Source: Bin5 sp034422415 (lineage in GTDB: Bacteria; Chloroflexota; Anaerolineae; Caldilineales; Caldilineaceae). Taken from it: a stretch of DNA of 64,000 bases. The position numbers and the translations under genes were made by a program. The notes below the pieces were generated by a model, which did not search any database, had not been told where the DNA came from, and saw only the letters and a program-made list of their open reading frames with translations. Location: contig OZ241871.1 in the NCBI GenBank assembly GCA_965202955.1, positions 5,208,001-5,272,000 of the forward strand. Reading direction: 5' to 3'. Within the stretch, counting starts at the first letter, position 1. Every line of letters starts with the position of its first letter. This document shows positions 46,494 through 55,801 of this stretch, in pieces.

Positions 46494-46769
46494 CCGCATG
46501 CCGGCCTCGGCCGCAGCGATGGTCGGAGCACAATGGGCGAAAGGCTTTGTGCAGACACTAAAGATGTCTAACTTTTCCCTCTCCAACATGACCCCGTAGT
46601 CGGGGTAGAGTTTCTCGCTTTCCCAGGACTCGCCAATTGATCGGAGACGGTCCGGAATGATCTCCGCGGCAGCCGCGACCTCCACACCCTCCAGTTGACG
46701 GTATGGCCCCATGTGAACCCCGGCAACGCCGCCACAACCGATCAAGCCCGCCCGCACCGGCTTACTCTT
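46494..46769 (-). pseudogene. N-terminal fragment of a Gfo/Idh/MocA oxidoreductase
   Basis: About 92 codons reading KPVRAGLIGCGGVAG...YPDYGVMLEREKLDIFSVCTKP, the Rossmann half of the family, cut off before the substrate domain. The codon that is ATG in the second copy (61904) is AAG here, so the start is lost. It lies inside and beyond the duplicated segment 46668-47075. Confidence 0.8.
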
Positions 46770-47075
46770 ATGCTCTCTCCTTACCCTCTCAGGCCGGTAC
46801 GCGTGACGCCCTGTACGAAGTGTCTCTGCAGGAGAAAGAACATGACCAAAGCAGGAAGACTTTGGATTGTAACGCCTGCCATGGCCACTCCATAGGTCAT
46901 CCGTCTGATGCCCGCGGTGCGCGGGTTGAACTTCATCATGCCAACCGGCATTGTGGTAGCCGAATCGGTGCTCGTGACCAGGAGTGGCCACAGGAACTCG
47001 TTCCAACTGGCGACGAACGTAATGATGGCGACCGTCAGAAGAGCGGGGATTGCCAGAGGCAGGGTGGTCCTGAGC
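46668..47075. repeat. Duplicated segment, copy 1
   Basis: About 408 bases align without gaps to 61803-62210 in the same orientation, with about 22 mismatches by eye. It covers the end of a MalG-type permease gene and the start of a Gfo/Idh gene. Confidence 0.9.
46781..47074 (-). pseudogene. C-terminal fragment of a MalG-type ABC permease
   Basis: About 97 codons matching the C-terminus of the permease at 61916-62767, ending TRTGLRG and TAA. An in-frame TAG precedes the homologous part and no start codon is available, so it is not expressed as a permease. It is the upstream part of duplicated segment copy 1. Confidence 0.85.
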
Positions 47076-47267
47076 TACTTTGTTCTACAACCGCATCGCC
47101 TATCCCCACATTGAGCCAGTCGAATTTCGGTTTCTCTCAGGTTGCGAAAGCCTGAACTCACTATGGGGTGTTCTCCGGTGAGACGCTCATCTGCTCATTG
47201 TTGACGCTGGCTTCCTTATGAAGCTTGGGCAGAATACGCGAGTCGCAACTTTCCCTATCACGCGTCA

Positions 47268-48368
47268 CTATTGCAACTTCCCTCGGGCGGCAACCTCCCA
47301 GCGTCCGACGACCTCGTCCGCGCGCACCAACGCCATTTCATTGAACAAGTTGAATACCGGACAGATATGGTTAGGGATGATTTCCACTTTGTCTCCAATG
47401 CGCGCCGGATCATCCGGCGGGATCTTCATCCAGCCGTGCTCTTCGCTTAGTTTCTCAAGGGTCCAGTCGGGATGGCCGACGATGTAGCCGTGACTGGACG
47501 CTGGTGGCCGGATAAGTATTCCATCGGAGCTCAACGACTTGCTACCCGCATCGACAATGACGCGATCGGGAACAGGCCTTGTGACCACTGTTGCCAACAC
47601 GGTCGCTGCACAATCTTGCCAGGAGGCTACACCATGCAGTACCTCCCCGCGATCGTAAAAGGCATAGATTCCGGGGCGCATCTCGGTAACGCCTGCCACT
47701 GTGGCCGTGACCTTAGCCGTGGCGGTCAGCCCAACTGAAATCACGGGCACTTCCAAACCGGCTGCCTGGATTAAGGCAGCCGTTTCGGCCATGTCCTCGC
47801 CGGCAGTCAAACCGGCCGCCCGCACTTGGTCGGGCCCTCCGGCTGCCATCGCTTGGCCTTCATGGGTCAGCAACCCATCAAACCTAAGTCCTGGTAAACG
47901 TGCTACAGCAAGTGCCAGATCCACAACCGGTTGGCCGGGCACGACCCCACAGCGGTTCAGGCCGGTGTTGACCTCGACCAGCACTGAGAGTTCCTGTTCT
48001 CGCTCCACCGCCGCACGGGAGAGCCCTTCAGCGATTTCCAGATGATCGAGCACGGTCGTAATGGTCGCGCGCTCACATAGGTCAAACAGCCGGCGGAGCT
48101 TAGTTGGCCCAACAATCGGATACGCGATGAGTATATCAGTAAGGCCCGCGGCAACAAAGACCTCGGCCTCCCCCAACTTGGCGAGTGTGAGACCGGAGGC
48201 GCCAGCGTCCATCTGCATCCTGCCGATCTGAGGTGTCTTGTGGGTCTTGGCGTGTGGCCGCAGCCGAACACCTTCCTTCGCCGCAAAAGCCGCCATGTCG
48301 TCAATGTTTTGCTGAACCCTGTCCAGGTCCAAAAGAAGCGTTGGCGTGTCTAACTCCTGCTTTATCAT
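47268..48368 (-). CDS. D-threonine aldolase/D-serine dehydratase (DSD1)-like PLP enzyme
   Basis: A 366-residue fold-type III PLP protein with an alanine-racemase-like barrel. LRPHAKTHK carries the PLP Lys; PNHICPVFNL has the His/Cys pair that binds the metal in DSD1-type enzymes. It cleaves or dehydrates D-beta-hydroxy amino acids. I chose ATG 48368; GTG 48401 would add 11 residues. It is a lone intact gene among decayed fragments, with no obvious partners. Confidence 0.9.
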   Translation of the reverse strand: MIKQELDTPTLLLDLDRVQQNIDDMAAFAAKEGVRLRPHAKTHKTPQIGRMQMDAGASGLTLAKLGEAEVFVAAGLTDILIAYPIVGPTKLRRLFDLCERATITTVLDHLEIAEGLSRAAVEREQELSVLVEVNTGLNRCGVVPGQPVVDLALAVARLPGLRFDGLLTHEGQAMAAGGPDQVRAAGLTAGEDMAETAALIQAAGLEVPVISVGLTATAKVTATVAGVTEMRPGIYAFYDRGEVLHGVASWQDCAATVLATVVTRPVPDRVIVDAGSKSLSSDGILIRPPASSHGYIVGHPDWTLEKLSEEHGWMKIPPDDPARIGDKVEIIPNHICPVFNLFNEMALVRADEVVGRWEVAARGKLQ

Positions 48369-48833
48369 GGCCTTACCTTCGCTCTCCGAACTGCGCTGCA
48401 CACCATTGAATGCCCCTTACCAAAACCGTGCGGAAACTCAGGTTCGCGAATGCTGCAAGATTGTGCCCCGATGGAAGGCAAAAAACGGGACTCATCTTCG
48501 TCTCATACATTGCCTGGGCCATCAAGGCATACCCGCGTATTGCGGATGCAACAATCGTTTTTGGGAAGGTTTCGAAACGTAGCATGCAAATCCGAAACCT
48601 TGAAGGCATGTCCGTCGGCAGCCACGGCACCGGCTGTTCCGTCTGCCTTGGCAGGCTGAGCGCGAGGACGCTGCCCCATCCTTGAATAACAGGCTGCCCA
48701 CTTGTCCGGACGCCACCGTGAGTCAGGCGGCTTCTATGACCTCAAAGCAGAATAGGCTGTCCGCCCTGCTTAGTAACTGCCAGCAAATGACAGAGCGGCT
48801 TGGTTGATATTCACGACAGTGGTGTTGGTTCAA
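48369..48833. other. Intergenic region without a recognisable gene
   Basis: About 465 bases between an intact gene and a transposase remnant. Short frames on both strands show no family resemblance. The approximately 48835-48910 part is AT-richer, with repeated GTGATTTCTGTGATTTGG-like words. Confidence 0.4.
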
Positions 48834-49490
48834 TCATAGGTAGTGATCACAAAGTAAGTGGTGAGCGCAAAATCTGTGGCTGAACTGTGATTTCTGTGAT
48901 TTGGAGATTAGCATGATGCAACGACCTTGATTGGCGAAGTTGCCGACCGGTGCCTTGTTCTTGGTATCGACCCCGATGACAGGATAGCCTGCTCGCAGGA
49001 ACTGCTGCCACACACGACCAATGTAGCCAAACTGTCGGTTAGGGTCGGGATGAACCGCACCTGTCAAGCTCTTGCGGTTGGCAACCAAGCCAAAGCCGAG
49101 CTTTCTCAGGAACCGACTGCCTGCGGTGCGACCGATGGGGTATGCCTGTGCGCCCAGCCGAGATGCAATGGTGCGCAAGCTCAGTCTCACCCATTGCTGT
49201 CCATCGGTCGGCAATCCAGCCATGTCTTCGGCGACGATTTGCTTGATTCTGCCTTCTTCATCGGCACTTTTTTCCAGCGGTTGCCGCCCACCGCCCGGCT
49301 TGCGCACCCGGTCCGTTGGACGCCCGGCCAAGTCGTCGTCTAACTCGCGCCGACCGCGGCGAATCGTGTTGATGTTCATCCCGGCAAACCGCGCCAGCCG
49401 TTCTGTGCCACCATGCCCGATGCGTTCGGCTTTCAACGTGACGTACCAGCGTCGCTCCTGTTTGTTGAGCCGACTCAGAAAAACATTCAT
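48834..49490 (-). pseudogene. Truncated ISAzo13-type transposase
   Basis: A 218-codon frame. Residues 1-190 match the N-terminal half of ISAzo13-like transposases: KQERRWYVTLKAERIGHGG, GGGRQPLE, FLRKLGFGLVANRKSL, HPDPNRQF and VIGVDTKNKAPVGNFANQGR, which holds the first catalytic Asp. Family members run to 400 or more residues; here homology stops at about 48921 and unrelated sequence follows to a stop. The catalytic second half is missing, so it is inactive. No clear terminal inverted repeats were found. Confidence 0.8.
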
Positions 49491-49665
49491 GCGATGGTGG
49501 TCGTTTTTGCCTGCATGGGGCTGCGGCGACTGACATATTTCTCACTGACATTGATGCACTGACATTGATGGATCGGTCTTTGGCTTACCACTCTGACTCC
49601 TTGCTTGAATCCACATCTCAGAGTCATTTTGCGCCAAACACCGCTAACTTGATAGCGGACAGATA

Positions 49666-50886
49666 CTAACCAAGCTGTTTCACCCCAAAGCCAGGGTAAG
49701 GGCCGCCCTCGAAGGTGGGGTAGAAATGGTCCTTGCTAACCAGGTGCAGTTTGAAGAGATCACGTGTCTGGTACGGGTAATTCGCCGCTGCTTCCTCATC
49801 GAAGTCCACACCAAGCCCGGGACGATCGGGAATCTCCAGAAACCCATCCTCTAACCGGTAATGCGCACTCTGCGGCACGATCTCAAATGCCCACGGTTCG
49901 GCCGGACCTTGTTCCAAGACCAGGAAATTGGGCACGCACGCAGCCAGTTGCAAGGTTGCAGCGTAGCCAATGGGACCGTTGGGGTTATGTGGCGCAATCG
50001 GCACGTAGTGCGCATCGGCAATTGCCGCAATCTTGCGGGCTTCCAAGATGCCACCGCAGTGGCACAGGTCGGGCTGAACAATGTCCACGGCCTGCAGATC
50101 CAATAGTTGTTGGTAACTGAAAATCGTGAAAAGGCGCTCGCCCGTCGCCACTGGGATGTTCACCTTCTGCCGGATGTAGGCCATTTCCTGGAAGTTTTCA
50201 TGCGGGATAGGTTCCTCGATGAATCCGATGTCGTAAGGCTCCAGTGCCTGGCCGGCGCGTACCGCGTTAGCCGTAGAATTGAAAACGCCGTTGCAATCAA
50301 TGAAAAGGTCAACGTCCGGGCCCACTGCTTCACGAACAGCAGCCACACAGTCGACGGACGTGTTCAAGATGGCGTTCTCAAGCCGATAGAAATCCCATCC
50401 TTCGCGGCGCATGAACGGGTTGAACTTCAGCCCTCGAAAGCCAAGCGCCACGGTCTTGCGGGCCGCTTCGGCAAACTCCTCGGGGGAGCGGCCAGACGGG
50501 TACCAGGAGTTGGCGTACGGTTTGACCCGATCCCGCACTTTTCCACCCAAGAGTTCGTAGACCGGCACACCCAGCGCTTTGCCCTTGATATCCCACAGCG
50601 CCTGTTCGACCGCGCTGATTGCCGTGTTCAGAAGCGCGCCCCCGGTCCAGAACGCTCGACGGTACAACTCCTGAAAGTGCCGTTCGATCGCGAACGCGTC
50701 TCTGCCGACCAGGTACCGACTCAATTCCTGTATCACGGCCTCGGCCGACTGCTCACGCCCCTCGAGTGTCCCTTCACCGAGGCCAACGATACCGGCGTCG
50801 GTCTCGATCTTCACCACAACCCAGTTGCGCCATTCGGCCCCAACCAGAAACGTCTTCAGCCCGGTAATTCGTATTCGCTCTTTCAT
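49666..50886 (-). CDS. Enolase-superfamily dehydratase, galactonate-dehydratase-like
   Basis: A 406-residue mandelate racemase-type enzyme. Ligands are D in LFIDCNG, E in GFIEEPIPHEN and E in PVATGERLF; APHNPNGPIG matches the His acid region of D-galactonate dehydratase (DgoD). The N-terminal capping domain includes VVVKIETDAGIVGLGEG. ATG 50886 has GGAA upstream; the gene lies 21 bases after the sialidase-fold gene. It is the last gene of the sugar operon. Galactonate or a similar aldonate is inferred, not proven. Confidence 0.9.
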   Translation of the reverse strand: MKERIRITGLKTFLVGAEWRNWVVVKIETDAGIVGLGEGTLEGREQSAEAVIQELSRYLVGRDAFAIERHFQELYRRAFWTGGALLNTAISAVEQALWDIKGKALGVPVYELLGGKVRDRVKPYANSWYPSGRSPEEFAEAARKTVALGFRGLKFNPFMRREGWDFYRLENAILNTSVDCVAAVREAVGPDVDLFIDCNGVFNSTANAVRAGQALEPYDIGFIEEPIPHENFQEMAYIRQKVNIPVATGERLFTIFSYQQLLDLQAVDIVQPDLCHCGGILEARKIAAIADAHYVPIAPHNPNGPIGYAATLQLAACVPNFLVLEQGPAEPWAFEIVPQSAHYRLEDGFLEIPDRPGLGVDFDEEAAANYPYQTRDLFKLHLVSKDHFYPTFEGGPYPGFGVKQLG

Positions 50887-50907
50887 ACCGATTCCATTCT
50901 CTCAACT

Positions 50908-52128
50908 TTAGTCATCTTCGAAGTCCTGTAGATACATGTCGCTAGGATAAGGGGGCTTTGGAGGCGGCGGTGGAAACGGCTCCGATCGCAAACCGATCAC
51001 GTCCCTGCCCCCTTCCAGCCAATCTTCTTCAAACCAAGCGTGCTCAATCCAGGCGTACTTGTAGGAATAGAACAAGTGCCATATTCCATCCCTGGTCTGC
51101 AGAAGCTTCGGATAGGCGAACCCTCCATCGGATATCTCAATATCTCTCACGCGAAAGGTCTTGCCTTCGTCCTTAGAGACCCCTACGCTCAGGGGCGTTC
51201 TTTGACCATAACTGTCATTGTATACGATGACTAGACGGCCGGAGGTATTGCTAATGGCGATATGTACGCTGGAATCCGGATTCCTGAGGTTGGTTTGAAC
51301 CGGTTCGGAAAAGGTCTTACATTCATCCGAGGATACCGCCCTCCAGGCGTGCATCTGCACCTCTATGTCAGTGGCGCCCTGCCCGGATGCCCCGCGCATG
51401 TAGCACAGAATGTCTCCCGACGACAGCTGCGCGATAACTGGTTCAGCGACCCCCCGCTCAGCCCAAATATCTCCCCGCACTTGCCAGTTTTTCTGATTCT
51501 CGTCAGACACTAGAAACCGGCAGCGGTATTCCTGTATGGCCGGCGGATCCAAACCCACCGTATAGGCGAGCACCCATCGTCCACTCTTCAGCTTCAGCGG
51601 TGGGGTAAACGGGAGAACCCACTTGCCGCTTTCCCGCTCGTCCAGCGGCAGCCGTTGCGGCTGCGCCGCCTCAAAGACACCGGGTGAACTTTCCGTAAGT
51701 CGGGAAAAAAAGGTGGCGCTAATGCCAATGCCTCTTCGCCAAAGCGGTACCGTGAACGCAACAGGCAGTTCCGCCAGCCAGGCAGCGCCAGTCCTGATTA
51801 CGAACGACCGGCGGTCTTGAATCATTCCGAAGTTTTCCTGCGGCACTGCACCGAAATACAAGTCAAGATCACCGTCGGTTCGCAGAACCGGCACCCCGAT
51901 TTCAGGTGTCCACCGCGTCCCGTCGAAATCAAAACCGGCCCCAATCAGGACGTGGGTAGGCTGCCACGTTCCGTCCAGGTTTCTCACCGCGCACGCAATC
52001 CGCTGATCCTCAGCCCCTTCGTAGCTGGCGACGTACCAATTGACAAACAGCCGGCCATCTGGGAGTTCGACTGCATTTGCGGCGTGCCCAATCGTCATGA
52101 CGTTCGCGATAGATTCTTTGCCTATCAT
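50908..52128 (-). CDS. Sialidase-fold (BNR) protein
   Basis: A 406-residue propeller. Asp-box-like repeats are weaker than in the first cluster: SDENQKNW, SSDECKTF and SKDEGKTF. WRRGIGISATFF and DSSVHIAIS resemble BNR_2-type sialidase strands. No signal peptide is seen; the C-terminus is Pro-rich then acidic. ATG 52128 has GGAGG. It follows the CUT1 permeases in the operon, so it may act on the imported sugar. The exact activity is unknown. Confidence 0.78.
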   Translation of the reverse strand: MIGKESIANVMTIGHAANAVELPDGRLFVNWYVASYEGAEDQRIACAVRNLDGTWQPTHVLIGAGFDFDGTRWTPEIGVPVLRTDGDLDLYFGAVPQENFGMIQDRRSFVIRTGAAWLAELPVAFTVPLWRRGIGISATFFSRLTESSPGVFEAAQPQRLPLDERESGKWVLPFTPPLKLKSGRWVLAYTVGLDPPAIQEYRCRFLVSDENQKNWQVRGDIWAERGVAEPVIAQLSSGDILCYMRGASGQGATDIEVQMHAWRAVSSDECKTFSEPVQTNLRNPDSSVHIAISNTSGRLVIVYNDSYGQRTPLSVGVSKDEGKTFRVRDIEISDGGFAYPKLLQTRDGIWHLFYSYKYAWIEHAWFEEDWLEGGRDVIGLRSEPFPPPPPKPPYPSDMYLQDFEDD

Positions 52129-52235
52129 GATCCTTGCCTCCAGGTTCTCTTGCTACATACATGGCGGACAAAGAAGTGGCAAGCTGTCACAAACCTCAGA
52201 GCGACGCGCCGGCCTTCCAATTCGTGAATCACCTG

Positions 52236-53084
52236 CTAGCGAATGCCTGTTTGCGATACTCCCTGCACGAAATACCTTTGCAAGAAGACAAACAGGATGA
52301 TAATCGGTAGGACCGCAACTGTCGCGGCGGCCATGACCACCCCCCAATATACCCTCGTCATTCCCCCCGTGAACGCGCCAAACTGCAGAACACCAATTGT
52401 CACTGTCCTGGAGGCATCGCTGCTGATGGTCAGCAAAGGCCATAGCCAGCTGTTCCAACTCGCCGTAAAGACGATGATGGTAGACGCCACAATGACGGGT
52501 CTAGCCAGGGGCAAGACGATTCTCAGGAATACACCAAGCCTGTCGCAGCCGTCTATCATCGCCGCATCTTCCAATTCGCTGGGCAGTGCGTAGAAAAATT
52601 GTCGAAACAGATAAACCGCAAAAGAGCCGGACGCCATCGGCATAATCAGCGAGAAGTAAGTGTCCGTGAGATTAAAGTAGGCAAACATCAGATACAACGG
52701 AACGGCCAGCACTTCAAAAGGAATGATCATGGCCATCAGGTATGTGGTAAACAGGCCACCTCGTCCCGGAAACTCGATGCGGGCCAAAGCGTATCCAGCG
52801 GTTGAAGCCACTAGGAGCATCAGCAGAGTGGTGATTACGGAAACGACCAAGCTGTTCCAGAACCACCTTAGCATGGGTTCCTCAAATACTGTTTGGTAAT
52901 TCCACCAGGTAAAATCCTGGGGCACCCACTGTGGGACTTTGGTCAGAATCTGATCTCTGGGCTTGAACGAGGTGGATAGCATCCAGGCCAGGGGAATCAT
53001 CCACATAAAGGCCCACCCCATCCCCAGGAGCCAGGTCATTATGTCTGCTAAACTAAAGCGCCTTCCACCGATGCGCCAGATCAT
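52236..53084 (-). CDS. Carbohydrate ABC transporter permease, MalG type
   Basis: A 282-residue CUT1 permease with six membrane segments; the EAA motif is in ELEDAAMIDGCDRLGVFLRIVLPLARP (about 185-210). The C-terminal QRYFVQGVSQTGIR is typical. ATG 53084 has GAGG upstream. It lies 23 bases after the MalF-type gene and forms the membrane channel with it. Confidence 0.95.
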   Translation of the reverse strand: MIWRIGGRRFSLADIMTWLLGMGWAFMWMIPLAWMLSTSFKPRDQILTKVPQWVPQDFTWWNYQTVFEEPMLRWFWNSLVVSVITTLLMLLVASTAGYALARIEFPGRGGLFTTYLMAMIIPFEVLAVPLYLMFAYFNLTDTYFSLIMPMASGSFAVYLFRQFFYALPSELEDAAMIDGCDRLGVFLRIVLPLARPVIVASTIIVFTASWNSWLWPLLTISSDASRTVTIGVLQFGAFTGGMTRVYWGVVMAAATVAVLPIIILFVFLQRYFVQGVSQTGIR

Positions 53085-53107
53085 TCTAACAACCTCAAAA
53101 TCTATCC

Positions 53108-54010
53108 CTATTCGATTCTTTGGCGCACAAGCCGGAGCTCAGCCAGCGCAATCACAAAGATGAATAGGAATACGACGACGGAAAGGGCTGATGCATATCC
53201 CATCCTGTTCTGGACGAACCCTGTCCACCATACCTTGAAGAGAAGCGTTGTACTAGCCACACCTGGTCCGCCCCGGGTCATCATCATCGGCAAGGCGATT
53301 ACGCGCATCGCCGCAATCGTGTTGACAATCAGCACGAAACTGGTCGCCGGCGCGAGCATAGGCCAGGTAATGTGCCACAACCTCTGCCACAGGCTGGCCC
53401 CATCGATAGCGGCAGCGTCATACAACTCCTGAGGAATGTCCTGGAGTGCCGCCAGATAGATAATCATGCCGAACCCGGACTGCCACCAGGCTGCGACCAT
53501 GGCGATAGAGAACAAAACGATGTTGCGGTTTCCGAGCCAATTGATATCCGTCTCCACACCCACCTGTGTCAGGTAATAACCGAGCACGCCATGACCAGGT
53601 GACATAATCCACAACCAAGTCATGCCCACGATCGAAGCGGATAGAACCCAGGGCGCAAAAAAGACAAGCCGCGCCAGGGTGCTGCCTACTAATCTTCGAT
53701 TTACATACAGGGCCATCATTAGACTCAGGCCAAGTTGCAGCGGAACTGCGATGATGGTGTATGCCAGGGATACACGTAAGGCTCTCCAAACGAACGGGTC
53801 GCCCACCAACTCTTTATAGTTGCTAAGTCCCACCCACTTGGGCGTGTCTATTATTCCCCATCTGGTAAAGCTGATCAGGACCGCAGCGCCAATGGGCAAG
53901 AGCCAAAAGAGGGTAAAGAGGATCACATGCGCCGACACAAACGCGTACCCGCTTATCTCGATCTTTTTTCTACTTCCAGGGAGGGAACTCGCCAGCCCAG
54001 TGCTGCTCAT
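53108..54010 (-). CDS. Carbohydrate ABC transporter permease, MalF type
   Basis: A 300-residue CUT1 permease. It has a short cytoplasmic N-terminus, six membrane helices and the EAA loop PQELYDAAAIDGASLWQRLWHITWPML. ATG 54010 is preceded by AGAGG; the frame extends 53 codons upstream into hydrophilic, non-family sequence. It is separated from the binding-protein gene by a 344-base gap that contains a hairpin and no gene. Confidence 0.93.
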   Translation of the reverse strand: MSSTGLASSLPGSRKKIEISGYAFVSAHVILFTLFWLLPIGAAVLISFTRWGIIDTPKWVGLSNYKELVGDPFVWRALRVSLAYTIIAVPLQLGLSLMMALYVNRRLVGSTLARLVFFAPWVLSASIVGMTWLWIMSPGHGVLGYYLTQVGVETDINWLGNRNIVLFSIAMVAAWWQSGFGMIIYLAALQDIPQELYDAAAIDGASLWQRLWHITWPMLAPATSFVLIVNTIAAMRVIALPMMMTRGGPGVASTTLLFKVWWTGFVQNRMGYASALSVVVFLFIFVIALAELRLVRQRIE

Positions 54011-54123
54011 GGCCTCTGGCTTATCTGTCGTCTCGATAGTAGCCCTCTCGTCTGATCCGCACGGGACATTCCAGATTCTTGTGCGGCCTACGCCTGCGAT
54101 GTAAGCGCCAACCGGGCTCAAGA

Positions 54124-54169
54124 GTGAGGTATTGCCGACAGATGCTTTTTGCGACCTGCAATACCTCAC
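54124..54169 (-). terminator. 12-bp inverted repeat between binding-protein and MalF-type genes
   Basis: GTGAGGTATTGC (54124-54135) pairs perfectly with GCAATACCTCAC (54158-54169) around a 22-base loop. No other feature is evident in the 54011-54354 gap. Confidence 0.6.
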
Positions 54170-54354
54170 CCTCGTTGCCAGCAGACCGTTCTGGCCTATC
54201 TACGTTCTGCTTACCTGAAGCCCGACATACCGGGTTATTGCCTCTGAAAAGGCCTGCCACTCTTGCACGAGATACATGGTCAAAGAACGAAAAAGCCCGG
54301 CTCTTGTCCTCTCGAGCTAACGATACTGATCCGTCCCACTTCTCGTTTCAAGGC

Positions 54355-55689
54355 TTAGCCTGCCTCGAGCCAACCGTCCCTGATCCGCCGGTTGAGGTCG
54401 GCCTCGAATGCGCCGAGAGCATCCTCGATAGTGGACTCACCTGACCATATCGTGTCCAAATAGGGGAAGCAGCCCGGAAGTTGGTACCAGTTCAAGCACT
54501 CCGCACCCGGCGTTGTCGGCTGTACGACTCCGAATTGGATCGAGTCCATGAATGGCTGCATCTTCGGATCCTGGAACAGTCCTATCTGTGACTCCCGTGG
54601 AGGGATAATCCCCATCTCCTCCAGCCGGTCCCCGAGGAAGTCCGAGAAGGCTTTCAGGAAGTGCGCCCCGGCCAGCACTCGGCTCCTGTCGTCATTCTTG
54701 ATGAGCATCAGGTGCCACATGTCGAGCCAATTCGCATTTCGTTCGCTCCCGATTTGCGGCAGAATGGCTACCTCAAGATTCATCCCTTGTGATGTCCAAT
54801 GTTTATACCAGCGGGGAGAATCGATCATGACTGCGATCGCGCCGGCCTCAAACTGAGGAACATTGTCCCAAAAGGAAAAATTCTTGTTGCCAATCTTGTG
54901 CTTGTTGAAGACATCCAGGATCCACTGGGCCGCGTCTATGCCAGCCTCGTTGTTGAAGGCAGACTTGGTCCCGTCTTCAGCCATGATGCTGCCGCCATTT
55001 TGCATCAGTACCGTACCCCAAGCCAGGGACGGAGGACCACCGGAGGTGGTTAAGCCATACCCGGCCACGCTCATGTTGTCTCCCTCGCCTTGGGTGAGCG
55101 TCTGACACCACTCGACGAAGCCAGCCCTATCCGTGGGGGAGTCGTTGACGTCAAGCCCTGCCTCGTTAAGGTAGTCAGCGTTCATCACAAGGCCGTAGAC
55201 GTTGCCAGTCGTGGGCATGCCATAGACGGTGTCCGCAAAGGACCCCAGTGCCAGCATCTCTGGGAAAAAGTCGTCCATGTCGAGGCCTTGGTCCACCAGC
55301 AGGTCCGCAAGCGGTTCGATCAGCCCCTTTCGCCCATACAAGTTCACGTGCGCCGCGCTATGGTGGATGACGTCCGGGGGCTTGCCGGCAGCCCAGGAAG
55401 ACAGGATTTTGGTCTGAAGAATGGCACACTCGATGACCTCCTGATTCACCGAGATGCCTACCTCATTTTCGTCATTGTACTTGTCCACCAGCTCCTCAAG
55501 GACTACTCCTACAGGCCCGGTAAAGCAATGCCACCACGTCAAATCATAGGGTTGCAACTCTGCGACCCCCTCGGCCGGGCTAACCGGCTCCATACCCGGC
55601 CCCGGGGCGACACAAGCAGCCAGACCGATCGCTCCAGCGGTTCCCGTTGCCATGGAAAGAAACTTGCGGCGGCTCATCTTCTTTGTCAT
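54355..55689 (-). CDS. Sugar ABC solute-binding lipoprotein, Tat-type signal
   Basis: A 444-residue SBP family 1 protein. MTKKMSRRKFLSMATGTAG has a twin-arginine-like RRKFL motif, and LAAC (Cys about 26) is a lipobox, suggesting Tat export and lipid anchoring. The mature domain shows LTWWHCFTGP, KPPDVIHHSAAH and FEAGAIAVMIDSPRW. ATG 55689 has AAGGAGG; an extended frame of 34 codons upstream lacks a site. It is the binding protein of the CUT1 importer encoded downstream. Confidence 0.93.
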   Translation of the reverse strand: MTKKMSRRKFLSMATGTAGAIGLAACVAPGPGMEPVSPAEGVAELQPYDLTWWHCFTGPVGVVLEELVDKYNDENEVGISVNQEVIECAILQTKILSSWAAGKPPDVIHHSAAHVNLYGRKGLIEPLADLLVDQGLDMDDFFPEMLALGSFADTVYGMPTTGNVYGLVMNADYLNEAGLDVNDSPTDRAGFVEWCQTLTQGEGDNMSVAGYGLTTSGGPPSLAWGTVLMQNGGSIMAEDGTKSAFNNEAGIDAAQWILDVFNKHKIGNKNFSFWDNVPQFEAGAIAVMIDSPRWYKHWTSQGMNLEVAILPQIGSERNANWLDMWHLMLIKNDDRSRVLAGAHFLKAFSDFLGDRLEEMGIIPPRESQIGLFQDPKMQPFMDSIQFGVVQPTTPGAECLNWYQLPGCFPYLDTIWSGESTIEDALGAFEADLNRRIRDGWLEAG

Positions 55690-55801
55690 CTCATTCCTCC
55701 TTGGTTTTCCGTTCTTTCCTGTTCTCACACCCATGGCTATCTCCCTCCTCTGTCCAAGAAAAGAACAACAAACCTTTTGTGTAATTCGCATCCCCCCTTT
55801 C

